Of a DNA stretch of 46,099 bases, positions 1 to 8,179 are shown one piece after another. The stretch covers positions 1 through 46,099 of the forward strand of contig NZ_JAIHOM010000032.1 of assembly GCF_026130165.1 (NCBI RefSeq). Reading direction: 5' to 3'. This stretch comes from Spirulina subsalsa FACHB-351. Its GTDB lineage: Bacteria; Cyanobacteriota; Cyanobacteriia; Cyanobacteriales; Spirulinaceae. Position 1 is the first letter of the stretch. The number at the start of each line of letters is the position of its first letter. Under the pieces are notes generated by a model, which saw only the letters and a program-made list of their open reading frames with translations, did not search any database and was not told where the DNA came from. The translations under genes and the position numbers were made by a program.

Positions 1-131
1 AATACTGTCGGGCGGACAGGAATTTAAGCCCTCGGACAGACTACCCACTGTCTATTAGGTGAGAGCTTAGTAGATAAGGTAACTGGTTGAACAGGGAATC
101 CCTCGCTTTTAGCGATGGGAGCGTCAATCCC
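1..131 (+). mobile_element. IS200/IS605-type right-end remnant
   Basis: Frame 1 from base 1 reads NTVGRTGI, a stop at 25-27, then ALGQTTHCLLGESLVDKVTG and a stop at 88-90. I think this is the decayed C-terminal end of a TnpB-type protein. It is followed by an imperfect hairpin (tccctcgct at about 99-107 pairing with agcgatggga at 111-120) and then gcgtcaa. Hairpin plus GTCAA is the usual shape of IS200/IS605 right ends in cyanobacteria. The element starts outside the window and carries stops, so it is not expected to make an active protein. The TnpB assignment is by memory of the family only. Confidence 0.35.
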
Positions 132-435
132 TCTGGCTTTAGCAACGGTCATGCTGATGTACCTGACGGGTTTCGTGGCGATTCAATACGGTCGGCGCTC
201 CCTTGGGAGTCTAGCTTGAGTCGGGGGGTTTTGGGATTCTGCGATCGCCTCCCCCGTTAACCCAGACTCAACCTCCACCCCCAACCCTCAACGCCCAAAT
301 TTCCCCTAAAGATTTGCTTAACTTTTCCCTTGCCCCTATCCTATAAAAAGAAATAAACACCAGTTGTCCCGGCAACTCGGTCTTGCCTTTTTTTCATCAT
401 CCCCCATTACTGACACTTCAAGGAGTAACAGCTTT
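132..435. other. Intergenic, no convincing gene
   Basis: No gene can be supported here. A 34-codon ORF at 115-219 has a hydrophobic stretch but no ribosome binding site and matches no small photosystem or cytochrome subunit I know. A possible -10 box (tataaa, about 351-356) precedes the next gene, and aaggag at 420-425 is its ribosome binding site. Confidence 0.4.
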
Positions 436-810
436 ATGTTCGACTTCATTAAAAAACTGTTTGGCGGTTTATTTTCCTTTCTTGGCGGCCTCTTCGGTGG
501 CAAGAAAAAATCCTACTACCTAGAACTGGACGACGCAGGAACCCCTGTCGCTCCAGCAGATTCAACTCCCGTTGCGCCAGAGAAACCCGCCCCTGCCCCC
601 GCTAAAGCCCCGGCCGCTCCCGCTCCCGTTGCGGTGGAAACACCCGCCCCCGCTCCGGCTCCAGCCCCCCCTAAAGCCCCAGAACCTCCGGCAACTGGTA
701 CCTTTGCCCCCGACTATCTCCTATACACCACCACCCGCGCCAAACGTCGTCCCGGCCCCAGTTTAAAAGGCTTCCGGGATATGGCTCGTCAAGTCAACAA
801 AATGGCTTAA
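436..810 (+). CDS. Ala/Pro-rich conserved cyanobacterial protein
   Basis: This is a 124-residue protein. I chose the ATG at 436 because aaggag lies 10 bases upstream; the longer frame from 364 has no such signal. Residues 1-20 (MFDFIKKLFGGLFSFLGGLF) look like an amphipathic, Gly/Phe-rich membrane-contacting helix, followed by a lysine cluster. Residues about 40-90 are a low-complexity Ala/Pro/Lys linker. The C-terminus is basic (TTRAKRRPGPS) and ends ARQVNKMA. No catalytic motif is visible. The shape suggests a membrane-associated scaffold or adaptor, which is inference only. It is 28 bp upstream of the TolB-like gene and could be cotranscribed with it. Confidence 0.65.
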   Translation: MFDFIKKLFGGLFSFLGGLFGGKKKSYYLELDDAGTPVAPADSTPVAPEKPAPAPAKAPAAPAPVAVETPAPAPAPAPPKAPEPPATGTFAPDYLLYTTTRAKRRPGPSLKGFRDMARQVNKMA

Positions 811-838
811 ACCTAGGAGCAATCAGAGGAGTGAGAAC

Positions 839-1399
839 GTGAGGAGGTTAGGTTTAGTCTATTTAGTCTTGATTGTTGTCCTCGGTCTAAGTAGTTGCCA
901 ACCCCAACCCCTTTCCCTCGCTCCTCCCCCTCAAGGTTTAGGCGCAACCCTCAACAGTAACCGCTCAGAATATCATCCCCGTCTCTCTTATAATGGTCGG
1001 TATCTCGTCTTCGCCTCCGATCGAGATGCCCAGCGCCGCATCTTGCTATACGATGTGCAACGTCGTCAACTCATTCCCCTGCCGGGGTTGAATCAACCGG
1101 GCATTCTCCACGACCAACCAGATATTAGCTCCGATGGTCGTTATATTGTCTATGTCTCAGAACAACAGGGCAAACCCGATATTTTTGTTTACGACCGCCA
1201 AAACTTTCAAGCCCAAGCCATTACCCGCAATGTATTAGCAACAGTACGCCATCCCACAATTAGCGGCAATGGTCGTTTTATTGCCTTTGAAGTCAATCGC
1301 AATGGACAGTGGGATGTAGACATTTATGATCGGGGGGCGGGGGTGGAACTCTCCACTCCCGATGCTTTAATCCCAACGGCTCCCTCTAGCGAAGATTGA
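839..1399 (+). CDS. TolB-like beta-propeller lipoprotein
   Basis: This 186-residue protein starts at a GTG. Residues 1-20 form a lipoprotein signal (MRRLGLVYLVLIVVLGLSSC, with C20 as the lipidated cysteine). At least three PD40/TolB-type repeats follow, each with a pattern such as HPRLSYNGRYLVFASDR, QPDISSDGRYIVYVSE or HPTISGNGRFIAFE. These repeats form propeller blades in TolB and related proteins. At under 200 residues it has only three or four blades, far fewer than TolB, so it is probably a stand-alone surface or periplasmic adaptor and not the Tol-Pal TolB itself. The partner is unknown. It sits between the Ala/Pro-rich gene and rplU. Confidence 0.75.
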   Translation: MRRLGLVYLVLIVVLGLSSCQPQPLSLAPPPQGLGATLNSNRSEYHPRLSYNGRYLVFASDRDAQRRILLYDVQRRQLIPLPGLNQPGILHDQPDISSDGRYIVYVSEQQGKPDIFVYDRQNFQAQAITRNVLATVRHPTISGNGRFIAFEVNRNGQWDVDIYDRGAGVELSTPDALIPTAPSSED

Positions 1400-1410
1400 G
1401 CCGAAACCTG

Positions 1411-1416
1411 TATAAT
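1411..1416 (+). promoter_or_regulatory. Possible -10 box for rplU-rpmA
   Basis: A perfect TATAAT follows the stop codon of the lipoprotein gene and lies about 98 bases before the rplU start, which would give a leader of roughly 90 bases. No strong -35 match was seen. The ribosome binding site of rplU is probably aaagga at 1498-1503. Confidence 0.4.
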
Positions 1417-1513
1417 AAGAGATTGCGTGTCTAACTGGCTCGGATCAGGTTTAGACAAAAGCTGAAACTGTAATTTAGCTACCTGTACGGCGACTTTAAA
1501 GGAAAGAACAACT

Positions 1514-1891
1514 ATGGCTTATGCGATTGTAGAAACGGGTGGCAAGCAATTGCGCATGGAACCCGGTCGCTTTTATGATATTGAATTACTCCCAGTGGAA
1601 GGTGACAGTCCCCACACTTTAGATAAAGTGTTGTTGGTGAACAATGACGGGGAGGTTCAAATCGGTCAGCCTTTTGTGGAAGGGGCGACGGTGGAAGGGA
1701 CGGTAATTCGGAATTTCCGGGGTCGTAAGGTGATTGTGTACAAAATGCGGCCGAAGAAGAAAACCCGCAAAAAACGCGGACACCGCCAAGAGTTGACCCG
1801 TTTTATGGTGAATTCGATTAATCTTAATGGGTCTGCGATCGCCGTTGCGGATACCACTCCCTCTGAAACAGCGACAACCGAAGAAGAATAG
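1514..1891 (+). CDS. rplU: 50S ribosomal protein L21
   Basis: This 125-residue L21 binds 23S rRNA in the large subunit. It opens with the family signature AYAIVETGGKQLRMEPG and has the conserved core VIRNFRGRKVIVYKMRPKKK and KKRGHRQELTRF. Compared with the E. coli protein (about 103 residues) it carries an acidic, Thr-rich C-terminal tail of about 20 residues (TTPSETATTEEE). It is followed after 31 bp by rpmA, the usual L21-L27 operon order, and the pair ends in a strong terminator. Confidence 0.97.
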   Translation: MAYAIVETGGKQLRMEPGRFYDIELLPVEGDSPHTLDKVLLVNNDGEVQIGQPFVEGATVEGTVIRNFRGRKVIVYKMRPKKKTRKKRGHRQELTRFMVNSINLNGSAIAVADTTPSETATTEEE

Positions 1892-1922
1892 ACCACTCTC
1901 AAGGCAATAGGACAGAACAACA

Positions 1923-2192
1923 ATGGCTCATAAGAAAGGAACAGGAAGCACAAGGAACGGCCGCGACTCTAATTCTAAGCGCTTAGGTGTGAAACGTTAC
2001 GGCGGCCAAGTCGTTCGCGCTGGAAACATCCTCGTTCGTCAACGGGGAACCAAATTCCACGCCGGGCAAAATGTGGGACGTGGTGGAGATGACACACTGT
2101 TTGCTTTAGTGGATGGTGTGGTTAAGTTTGAATATAAAACCAAGTCCAAGAAAAAAATTAGTGTCTATCCCGTGGAACAAGCGGTCAGCTAA
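1923..2192 (+). CDS. rpmA: 50S ribosomal protein L27
   Basis: This 89-residue L27 has the normal length. The N-terminus [20 protein letters not shown] reaches the peptidyl transferase centre in the ribosome; there is no Firmicutes-type cleavable extension. The conserved [20 protein letters not shown] follows. It is the second gene of the L21-L27 operon, and aggac at 1909-1913 may serve as its ribosome binding site. Confidence 0.97.
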   Translation: MAHKKGTGSTRNGRDSNSKRLGVKRYGGQVVRAGNILVRQRGTKFHAGQNVGRGGDDTLFALVDGVVKFEYKTKSKKKISVYPVEQAVS

Positions 2193-2222
2193 TTCAAGAT
2201 CAGACATATCAAGAGTGAACGT

Positions 2223-2256
2223 AAAGGGAGATTAGAGCCATCTAATCTCCCTTTTT
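2223..2256 (+). terminator. Rho-independent terminator of rplU-rpmA
   Basis: A perfect 14-bp stem (aaagggagattaga at 2223-2236 with tctaatctcccttt at 2241-2254) closes a 4-base loop (gcca) and runs into a T tract. It begins 30 bases after the rpmA stop. Confidence 0.92.
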
Positions 2257-2586
2257 CGCCAATATATAACATTTCCAAATCATATGATGTCCAGATAATT
2301 CCCCCCTTTCAAAGGGGGGCTAGGGGGGATTCTTCACAGGAGACTGGTTTGAATCGGGTCTAGGTCGGCCGAGTTCCTCGGTATTTAGGGTTTGCTGAAT
2401 ATCCCGCCAAGCAGTGTTAATAGAGTTTTCAGCCATTTGTAAGAGCGAGAAACTGCAAGGTTTTAGGGATAAATAATCAAAAAGGCTTGTATTTTTTCGA
2501 CTCCCCCTGTTCCCTGTTCCCTTGGCTTTCCCTTGTGGATTACAAAACTCAAATGGAAGCGCTATCTTAACCCATAGGTTCAACCC
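2257..2586. other. Intergenic between convergent genes
   Basis: No gene is supported. The region contains the palindromic repeat described separately at 2297-2331 and a C/T-rich stretch (about 2500-2525) of the ccctgttccctgttccc type. A minus-strand frame at 2320-2583 is open for 87 codons, but its end is built from the palindromic repeat and it has no recognisable domain, so I do not call it. Confidence 0.4.
2297..2331. repeat. Palindromic C/G repeat (type A)
   Basis: A 19-base perfect palindrome (ccccccttt, central c, aaagggggg at 2301-2319) is followed by ctagggggga. This is a non-coding copy of the same repeat type that is inserted three times in the methyltransferase gene at 42014-42229. 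Confidence 0.8.
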
Positions 2587-3933
2587 TTAAGCGACCCAAG
2601 TTTGTTGAGCAAAACGAATCGTCACCGTCACCAAAAGTAAGCCAAAAAAGCCCATTAAACCATAACCAAATCGGGGATATCTTGCCAAAACTAGCCCAGC
2701 CCCCATCGATAAACTCACAATACCATAGGCCAGACGTTCCGACGAACCACTACGACCTGAACTTAAAATAATTCCCAAATTAAACAACCCATATAATATG
2801 ACCACCGGGCTAAGTTTACGACAGCTTACTAACAACAAAATTAATCCACCCCACACCATCCCCAACCGCAAAAAAGAATCCCCAGCCAACAGCCACAGAA
2901 TCAGCAACAAACCCACCATACCATAGGACGAAAAAGCCCCCAACCTTGCCCTAAAATACCAAAAACTTAACCCCAACCACCCGATTAACAGCACCATCAC
3001 CGGGTAAAAAACATCCTGAATTTGTCGATTATTCCAATTTTGCACCCCAATGATTGTGTACATCAAAACACGCTGCCAGTCTACCCAATCAAATCCCCTG
3101 ATTCTTCCCCAAGCAATTTGTACATTAGCAAAGGCTAAAGGATCGCCAAACTTTAGACCACAATAGACACTATAAAGAACAATTCCCCCCGCCATTGCCA
3201 CCGATGCTAAATAAGCAACCGGAGGTTTACGTTTCCACACCGCCATGATTAAAAAAGCCGGAATCATAGCCACCCCTGGGGAACGAGTTGCTGTCGTTAA
3301 AATCCCCAACAAAGCCACCTTACCATATTGTTCTTTTTCAAAGCACCATAACGTAGCCGTTGTGAGGAGTAAAAACAATCCTTCCGTATACAGAACCGTA
3401 CCATAAAGAGAATAGGGACACCAGCTTAAAGTAGCTACACTCCAACGAGCTACTCTCTCCCCGTGCTTCTCTTTGAGCCAGTAATAGATGAGCAACAAAG
3501 CCCCAAAAAAAGCCGTATTATTAATTAAAATACCCGCCACTAAAGGAGAAAAGCCAAACACCATTAACCCCCGCATTAGCAGGGGTAAAAGGGGAAAAAA
3601 TGCCACAGAATGATATTGATGATCATTGACATAGCTATAGCCTTCCTTGGCAATTTCAATATACCATTGTCCATCCCACCAAGAGAGTGCTTCTAAGCCA
3701 ATGACAGCACTTACGCCCCTTGGTGGAACAGGAATTAATGGTGCAATTCCCCAAAACGTCAAGAGAATAAGCAGGCGACTCAAACCCCACATGGTGAGGA
3801 CGAAATTAAAGTCACTTTGCAGCGCAAATTGTTGAAGATTAAACTGTTTTAATGATTGTATATTGAACTTCGTATTGAGTTGGTTGTGAGCCATTTTCTT
3901 CACGGATTTAGTATCAATATATAGCGTTTCCAT
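2587..3933 (-). CDS. PIG-V-like integral membrane glycosyltransferase
   Basis: This 448-residue protein has many membrane segments after a roughly 45-residue cytoplasmic N-terminus. The first loop contains LSWWDGQWYIEIAKEGY and then SVAFFPLLPLLMR, which match the (R/W)WD..WY..IA..GY and FFPL.P signatures of PIG-V/mannosyltransferase 2 family enzymes. Those enzymes transfer a sugar from a polyprenyl-phosphate donor on the outer face of the membrane. The acceptor here cannot be read from sequence, but an envelope glycolipid, glycoprotein or exopolysaccharide is likely. The gene stands alone. The start at 3933 is the longest; a later ATG (MAHNQL, residue 15) is also possible. Confidence 0.75.
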   Translation of the reverse strand: METLYIDTKSVKKMAHNQLNTKFNIQSLKQFNLQQFALQSDFNFVLTMWGLSRLLILLTFWGIAPLIPVPPRGVSAVIGLEALSWWDGQWYIEIAKEGYSYVNDHQYHSVAFFPLLPLLMRGLMVFGFSPLVAGILINNTAFFGALLLIYYWLKEKHGERVARWSVATLSWCPYSLYGTVLYTEGLFLLLTTATLWCFEKEQYGKVALLGILTTATRSPGVAMIPAFLIMAVWKRKPPVAYLASVAMAGGIVLYSVYCGLKFGDPLAFANVQIAWGRIRGFDWVDWQRVLMYTIIGVQNWNNRQIQDVFYPVMVLLIGWLGLSFWYFRARLGAFSSYGMVGLLLILWLLAGDSFLRLGMVWGGLILLLVSCRKLSPVVILYGLFNLGIILSSGRSGSSERLAYGIVSLSMGAGLVLARYPRFGYGLMGFFGLLLVTVTIRFAQQTWVA

Positions 3934-3955
3934 TTGAGTTTTGTAATCCCAGAGA

Positions 3956-3989
3956 AAAAAAGCCAGTAGAACAACAATCTACTGGCTTT
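3956..3989 (-). terminator. Terminator of acsF
   Basis: A perfect 12-bp stem (aaagccagtaga at 3959-3970 with tctactggcttt at 3978-3989) has a 7-base loop. Read on the minus strand it is followed by a T tract. It lies 26 bases after the acsF stop. Confidence 0.88.
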
Positions 3990-4015
3990 GTATCATCCTT
4001 GTCTCTATTCTGTGC

Positions 4016-5092
4016 TTAGAGAACAGTCCCTTCTAAAGAAGTTACATCAATAGGTTTCATGAAATACAATTTCACAAACTGAACTCCATTGCTTAAATAA
4101 TGAGGCAGTTTTTTCAGGAATTTAATCGGGGCAGGAGCGTTAGATTCTTCAATCTGGCGTAACTGCTCATTATTGCTCACACAAGTCTCCAAGGACTCAT
4201 AGAATTTGGGATTATGGACATCTAACACGATGGGGAAAACTCGCCCAGCGGTGTCATTGGTTTTATCAATGACATATTTATCATATTCCCGGGCATCTAG
4301 ACCTAAAGAGGCATAGAAACCGGAACGTTGGACATCATTTAAGTACATGGTGGCGAACACAGATAACAGGAAGAAACGACACCACAGTTTCGCTTTCCAG
4401 TCGTTCAAAAATTGAGGCTGTGCTTTCATGATGGCATCAAAGAAGTCCCCATGACGGTTCTCATCTTGACACCAATTTTCAAAGAATTTGAAGATGGGAT
4501 AAATCCGATTCTCGGGATGTTGCTCTAAATGACGGTAAATGGTGATATAACGCCAGTAACCGATTTTTTCGGATAAATAGGTGGCGTAGAAAATAAACTT
4601 GGGCTTAAAGAAGGTATATTGACGACTCTTGGTTAAAAACCCTAAGTCTAGGGTGAGGTTGAAGTCCGACATGGCCTTATTCAAGAACCCAGCGTGACGG
4701 GCTTCATCCCGAGACATGAGTTGGAAACACTCGGCTACCAAGGGGCTAGAGGTTTTCAGTTTGCGGGCTAGTTCTTTGTAGAGCAGGAAGCCGGAAAATT
4801 CGGCCGTGCAAGAGCGCTCTAAGAATTCAATAAACAACCGACGGGTTTCACCGTCGATATGCTCCCAAGATTGATTAAAGTCTTCATCCCGGACAAAGTG
4901 TTTCTGATTATAGTCGGCGCGGAACTCTTCTAATATGGCTCGCAGTTCGTCCTCGTTAACGGAGATGTCCATTTTGGCCATCTCGTCAAAGTCTGTGGTG
5001 TAAAAACGAGGGGTGAGGATTGTTTCCTTGGCGGGAACCTTAACACCGGGACGGATTTCGTCAAATTCAGGTTTTTGAACGGTACTTACCAT
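4016..5092 (-). CDS. acsF: Mg-protoporphyrin IX monomethyl ester cyclase (aerobic)
   Basis: This 358-residue diiron enzyme forms the fifth (isocyclic) ring of chlorophyll, converting Mg-protoporphyrin IX monomethyl ester to protochlorophyllide with O2. The diiron ligands of the family are visible: a glutamate in CTAEFSGF (E98), the pair E130-x-x-H133 in [10 protein letters not shown] and E211-x-x-H214 in QDENRHGDF. The length is normal for cyanobacterial AcsF/ChlA. The start [10 protein letters not shown] is used because the upstream DNA changes abruptly to short repeats. The gene is monocistronic with its own terminator. Many cyanobacteria have a second, low-oxygen copy, and which form this one is cannot be told here. 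Confidence 0.95.
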   Translation of the reverse strand: MVSTVQKPEFDEIRPGVKVPAKETILTPRFYTTDFDEMAKMDISVNEDELRAILEEFRADYNQKHFVRDEDFNQSWEHIDGETRRLFIEFLERSCTAEFSGFLLYKELARKLKTSSPLVAECFQLMSRDEARHAGFLNKAMSDFNLTLDLGFLTKSRQYTFFKPKFIFYATYLSEKIGYWRYITIYRHLEQHPENRIYPIFKFFENWCQDENRHGDFFDAIMKAQPQFLNDWKAKLWCRFFLLSVFATMYLNDVQRSGFYASLGLDAREYDKYVIDKTNDTAGRVFPIVLDVHNPKFYESLETCVSNNEQLRQIEESNAPAPIKFLKKLPHYLSNGVQFVKLYFMKPIDVTSLEGTVL

Positions 5093-5157
5093 GATGTTGT
5101 ATTGAGATGTTGTATTGAGATGTTCTATTTAGAGATGTTCTATCTAGAGGTGTTTTA
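5092..5157. repeat. Short tandem repeats in the acsF leader
   Basis: Imperfect 13-15 bp units (attgagatgttgt, attgagatgttct, atttagagatgttct, atctagaggtgtttt) run directly upstream of the acsF start codon, so they would be part of its 5' untranslated region. Confidence 0.7.
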
Positions 5158-5422
5158 TTGATTCTGTGTTGCCATGAGGCCAATCATGTGATCAAGCCTA
5201 AATCAAGCATGGTAGTCCACAGTGTCTCCAATTTATAGGGACTTTTTTGATTCTAGGTTGCATTCCAGTGTACCAAGGAGCATGGGGGGGGTTAAGTCTC
5301 TTTGTGTTAAGAGTTACAACGATTTTATGAAATTATGTAACAAAAATGGAGGGAAGATGGATTCTGGTACGGCGAGCCTGTAGTTGAAGGGCGAGTCTTC
5401 TAGAATAGGAAGAATAGTGAGT
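5158..5422. other. Divergent intergenic region acsF/TM2
   Basis: This region should hold the divergent promoters of acsF and the TM2 gene. No confident -10/-35 pair, riboswitch or repeat was recognised beyond a homopolymeric G run at about 5284-5291. Confidence 0.35.
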
Positions 5423-5935
5423 ATGACGGTTTTGGGTTCTATGAATAGTAAAACTACCCGAACTGAGCGGTTGCTGATTTCTTACGCTCTGTGGGCGAGT
5501 ATTTTTGTGGGGATTGGTGGCATTCACCGTTTATACAACGGGAAAATCGGGTCAGGGCTTTTGTGGTTTTGTACGTTTGGTTTGTTTGGGGTGGGGCAGT
5601 TTGTGGATTTGTTTTTAATCCCGAATATGGCGGAGGAGTATGATCTCAAGTTACGGATGAAGTATGGGGTACTGCCTAATGGGGTGCCGATGCCGACGGC
5701 GACGATTGCACCGACGATGGTAGATACTTCTGGGTCGGATAATTTAAGGGTTCGTTTGCTGAAAGCGGCTCAAAAGCGTCAGGGGAAGATATCTGTTACC
5801 CAAGGGGTGTTAGAGACGGGGGCAGATTTTGCGGAGGTGGAGGAAGCGTTAATGAAGATGGTTAAGAAAGGATACGCGAATATTGACAATGATCCGATTA
5901 AGGGGACGATTATCTACGAGTTTCCGGAGTTGTAG
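5423..5935 (+). CDS. TM2 domain-containing protein
   Basis: This is a protein of about 170 residues with an N-terminal TM2 domain: two membrane helices around a short turn (SYALWASIFVGIGGIHRLYN and SGLLWFCTFGLFGVGQFVDL). The GGIHRLYNGKIGSG loop is the family hallmark. The C-terminal 80 residues look soluble and helical (VRLLKAAQKRQGKISVTQGV, then VEEALMKMVKKGYANIDN) and resemble a winged-helix fold. That fusion of TM2 with a putative winged helix is common in cyanobacteria, but its function is not known. The ATG at 5423 follows aggaag at 5408; the ATG at 5441 is an alternative start. Confidence 0.8.
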   Translation: MTVLGSMNSKTTRTERLLISYALWASIFVGIGGIHRLYNGKIGSGLLWFCTFGLFGVGQFVDLFLIPNMAEEYDLKLRMKYGVLPNGVPMPTATIAPTMVDTSGSDNLRVRLLKAAQKRQGKISVTQGVLETGADFAEVEEALMKMVKKGYANIDNDPIKGTIIYEFPEL

Positions 5936-6109
5936 TAGATGGGGCAGAGAAAATAGGCGCTCTTGACCAGAGGTACACAGCTTTAACTTTTCAAGGAGGG
6001 CGAACAGGTCAATTGTTGATTACAAATCATCTATTGGGTGTGGGAGATGAGGCAAAATAGAGGATATTAGCTCGACCCGGGTGGTTTTCTGAATCAATAC
6101 AGCATATTC

Positions 6110-7204
6110 ATGTCTCTTAATCGTCGCCGTTTTCTCCAATCTTCTACGCTCCTGCTGACTGGAACGACGCTTTCTAGTTGTGGGTGGACTTTGGCTAGTG
6201 TGAAACCTACGCCAACGCGCCAAGGTTCGGCGGATGAACTCTATATTTATACTTGGGCGGGCTATACGGATGATGACCTGTTGCAACGGTTTCAGGAGGA
6301 AACGGGGATTCGGGCGGTGGCGGATGTGTTTGACTCGAATGAGGCGATGTTAGCGCGCTTACAGGCGAGTGGTGGGGGGGATTATAGCATCATTTACCCT
6401 TCGGATTATATGGTGCAGAAGATGGTGGAGTTAGATTTGCTGCTTGAGTTGGATCACGGTCAGATTGTGGGCTTGGATCGGCTGTTTCCGCGTTTCCAGA
6501 ATCCGGTTTATGATCCCCACAATCGTTATAGTATTCCTTTAAGTTGGGGGACGACGGGGTTAATTTATAATCGTACTCAACTGTCGGAACCGCCCCAAGA
6601 TTGGGATTATCTCTGGGAACATCAGGGGGATTTGCGTAAGCGAATTACGCTGTTAAATGATGTGCGGGAGGTGATTGGGGCTACGTTGCGATCGCTGGGT
6701 TATTCCTACAATTCTACCGATCCTGAAGCCCTAGAGGCGGCCTATGAGAAGCTGAGGGCGTTAAAACCTGCGATCGCCTCTTTTACGTCTGATGCGTGGC
6801 GTAATCAAATCTTGACGGGGGATCTTATGGTGGCCATGTGTTATGCTCCCGATGCCAATGAGGTGATGCAGGAAAACCCAGACCTCCAGTATGTTCTCCC
6901 CCTGAGTGGTTCGTCTCTTTGGGGGGATGCCTTGGTGATTCCCCGCAGCGCGCCCAATGTGGCGGGGGCTTATGCTTGGATGAATTTCATGTTACAGCCT
7001 GATATTGCGGCGGAAATTTGCGATCGCCTCAGTTTTGCTACCCCCAATGAACAAGCGTTTAAACAACTCCCCCGTCGTATCCGGGAAAATGTTTGTTTAT
7101 TCCCCCCAGAACCGGCCATCGGCAACTGTGAGGGCTTAATCCCCATCGATGAAACCACCAGCGCCCTCTATGATCGTTACTGGACTCAACTCACCAGTGG
7201 CTAA
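6110..7204 (+). CDS. potD: Polyamine ABC transporter substrate-binding protein
   Basis: This 364-residue periplasmic binding protein has a twin-arginine type signal (LNRRRFLQSSTLLLTGTTLS) that also contains a lipobox-like LSSC (C24), so it is probably a membrane-anchored lipoprotein. The mature part matches the PotD/PotF family: YIYTWAGYTDDDLLQRFQEE near the N-terminus, then YSIPLSWGTTGLIYN, and SLWGDALVIPRSAPN near the C-terminus. It should bind spermidine/putrescine or a related cation outside the membrane and deliver it to the permease encoded 19 bp downstream. The substrate is inferred from the family. Confidence 0.87.
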   Translation: MSLNRRRFLQSSTLLLTGTTLSSCGWTLASVKPTPTRQGSADELYIYTWAGYTDDDLLQRFQEETGIRAVADVFDSNEAMLARLQASGGGDYSIIYPSDYMVQKMVELDLLLELDHGQIVGLDRLFPRFQNPVYDPHNRYSIPLSWGTTGLIYNRTQLSEPPQDWDYLWEHQGDLRKRITLLNDVREVIGATLRSLGYSYNSTDPEALEAAYEKLRALKPAIASFTSDAWRNQILTGDLMVAMCYAPDANEVMQENPDLQYVLPLSGSSLWGDALVIPRSAPNVAGAYAWMNFMLQPDIAAEICDRLSFATPNEQAFKQLPRRIRENVCLFPPEPAIGNCEGLIPIDETTSALYDRYWTQLTSG

Positions 7205-7223
7205 GTTTTGATAATTACTCATT

Positions 7224-8096
7224 ATGCTCAATCCCCAACCTCCCCTAGAAAAACCCTCCCAACCGTGGTTAGGTCTTTCCATTCTCCTCGGGCCTCCTGG
7301 ATTGTGGCTGTTTTTGCTCCTCGTCTTACCCACCCTAATTATTGTGGAATTGAGTCTCGTTCCCAATATCCACCCCGGAGAAGTGGTCAATCCCAGTGGA
7401 CTCGATAACTATTTCCGGGTGTTTGATGCCATTAATCTCAGGGTTTTAGGGCGTTCTCTCCTCTTTGCCTCGGGTTCGACTTTGCTCTGTCTCCTGCTGG
7501 GGTTTCCCGTCGCTTACTGGATTGCCCAAATGTCTCCCCCACGCTGGCGGAATCTGCTGTTGTTGGGGTTTATCCTGCCTCTGTGGACTTCTTCCCTCCT
7601 GCGAACCTATGCTTGGATTACCATTCTCCGCCCCACAGGACTCCTCAACACCATCCTAACCAGTTTGGGACTCCCGGCCTTAGAACTACTCAATCGTACC
7701 CCGGCTGTATTTATTGGCATGGCCTACAGCTATTTGCCTTATATGGTTTTAATCCTCTATGCGTCCTTAGAAAAACTAGATCGGGAACTACTGGAAGCAT
7801 CGGCTGATTTAGGCGCTAATCCCCTCGAAACCTTCTGGAAAGTGACCATTCCCCAAACCTTTCCGGGCATTGCAGCCGCTTCCCTGTTGGTTTTTATTTC
7901 GGGATTGGGGGACTTTGTAGATCCCGAACTGTTGGGGGGTGCGTCGAGTATGACCATTTCTCGGCTCATTTATAACCAATTTTTAGGCGCTTCTCGGAAT
8001 TGGGGGTTTGGTTCGGCTTTGAGTACCGTGTTAATTGTGGCGGTGAGTGTGGCGATCGCACTTTTAATTAAATATGGCGATCGCGAATCCATCTAG
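7224..8096 (+). CDS. potB: Polyamine ABC transporter permease (PotB type)
   Basis: This 290-residue inner-membrane permease has about six helices. The MetI-type coupling region is LEKLDRELLEASADLGANPLETFWKVTIPQ, which contains the EAA..G motif (EASADLGA) that contacts the ATPase. The segment PLWTSSLLRTYAWITILRPTGLLN is typical of PotB/PotH. It follows potD as a two-gene unit. No PotC-type second permease or PotA ATPase lies next to it, as the downstream gene runs in the opposite direction, so the rest of the transporter must be encoded elsewhere. Confidence 0.87.
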   Translation: MLNPQPPLEKPSQPWLGLSILLGPPGLWLFLLLVLPTLIIVELSLVPNIHPGEVVNPSGLDNYFRVFDAINLRVLGRSLLFASGSTLLCLLLGFPVAYWIAQMSPPRWRNLLLLGFILPLWTSSLLRTYAWITILRPTGLLNTILTSLGLPALELLNRTPAVFIGMAYSYLPYMVLILYASLEKLDRELLEASADLGANPLETFWKVTIPQTFPGIAAASLLVFISGLGDFVDPELLGGASSMTISRLIYNQFLGASRNWGFGSALSTVLIVAVSVAIALLIKYGDRESI

Positions 8097-8179
8097 GGCT
8101 TGCTGTGCGCGGAGCGTGCCGTTAGGCACATAACTCAGGGAGTCGGGAATAGAGAACCGGGGGAGGAGATTTCTCCCAC

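Noticed and set aside
115-219. 34-codon hydrophobic ORF
   Set aside because: It has no ribosome binding site, does not match any small photosystem or b6f subunit I know, and starts inside the IS end hairpin.
2320-2583. 87-codon minus-strand ORF
   Set aside because: Its C-terminal part is encoded by a dispersed repeat and it shows no domain.
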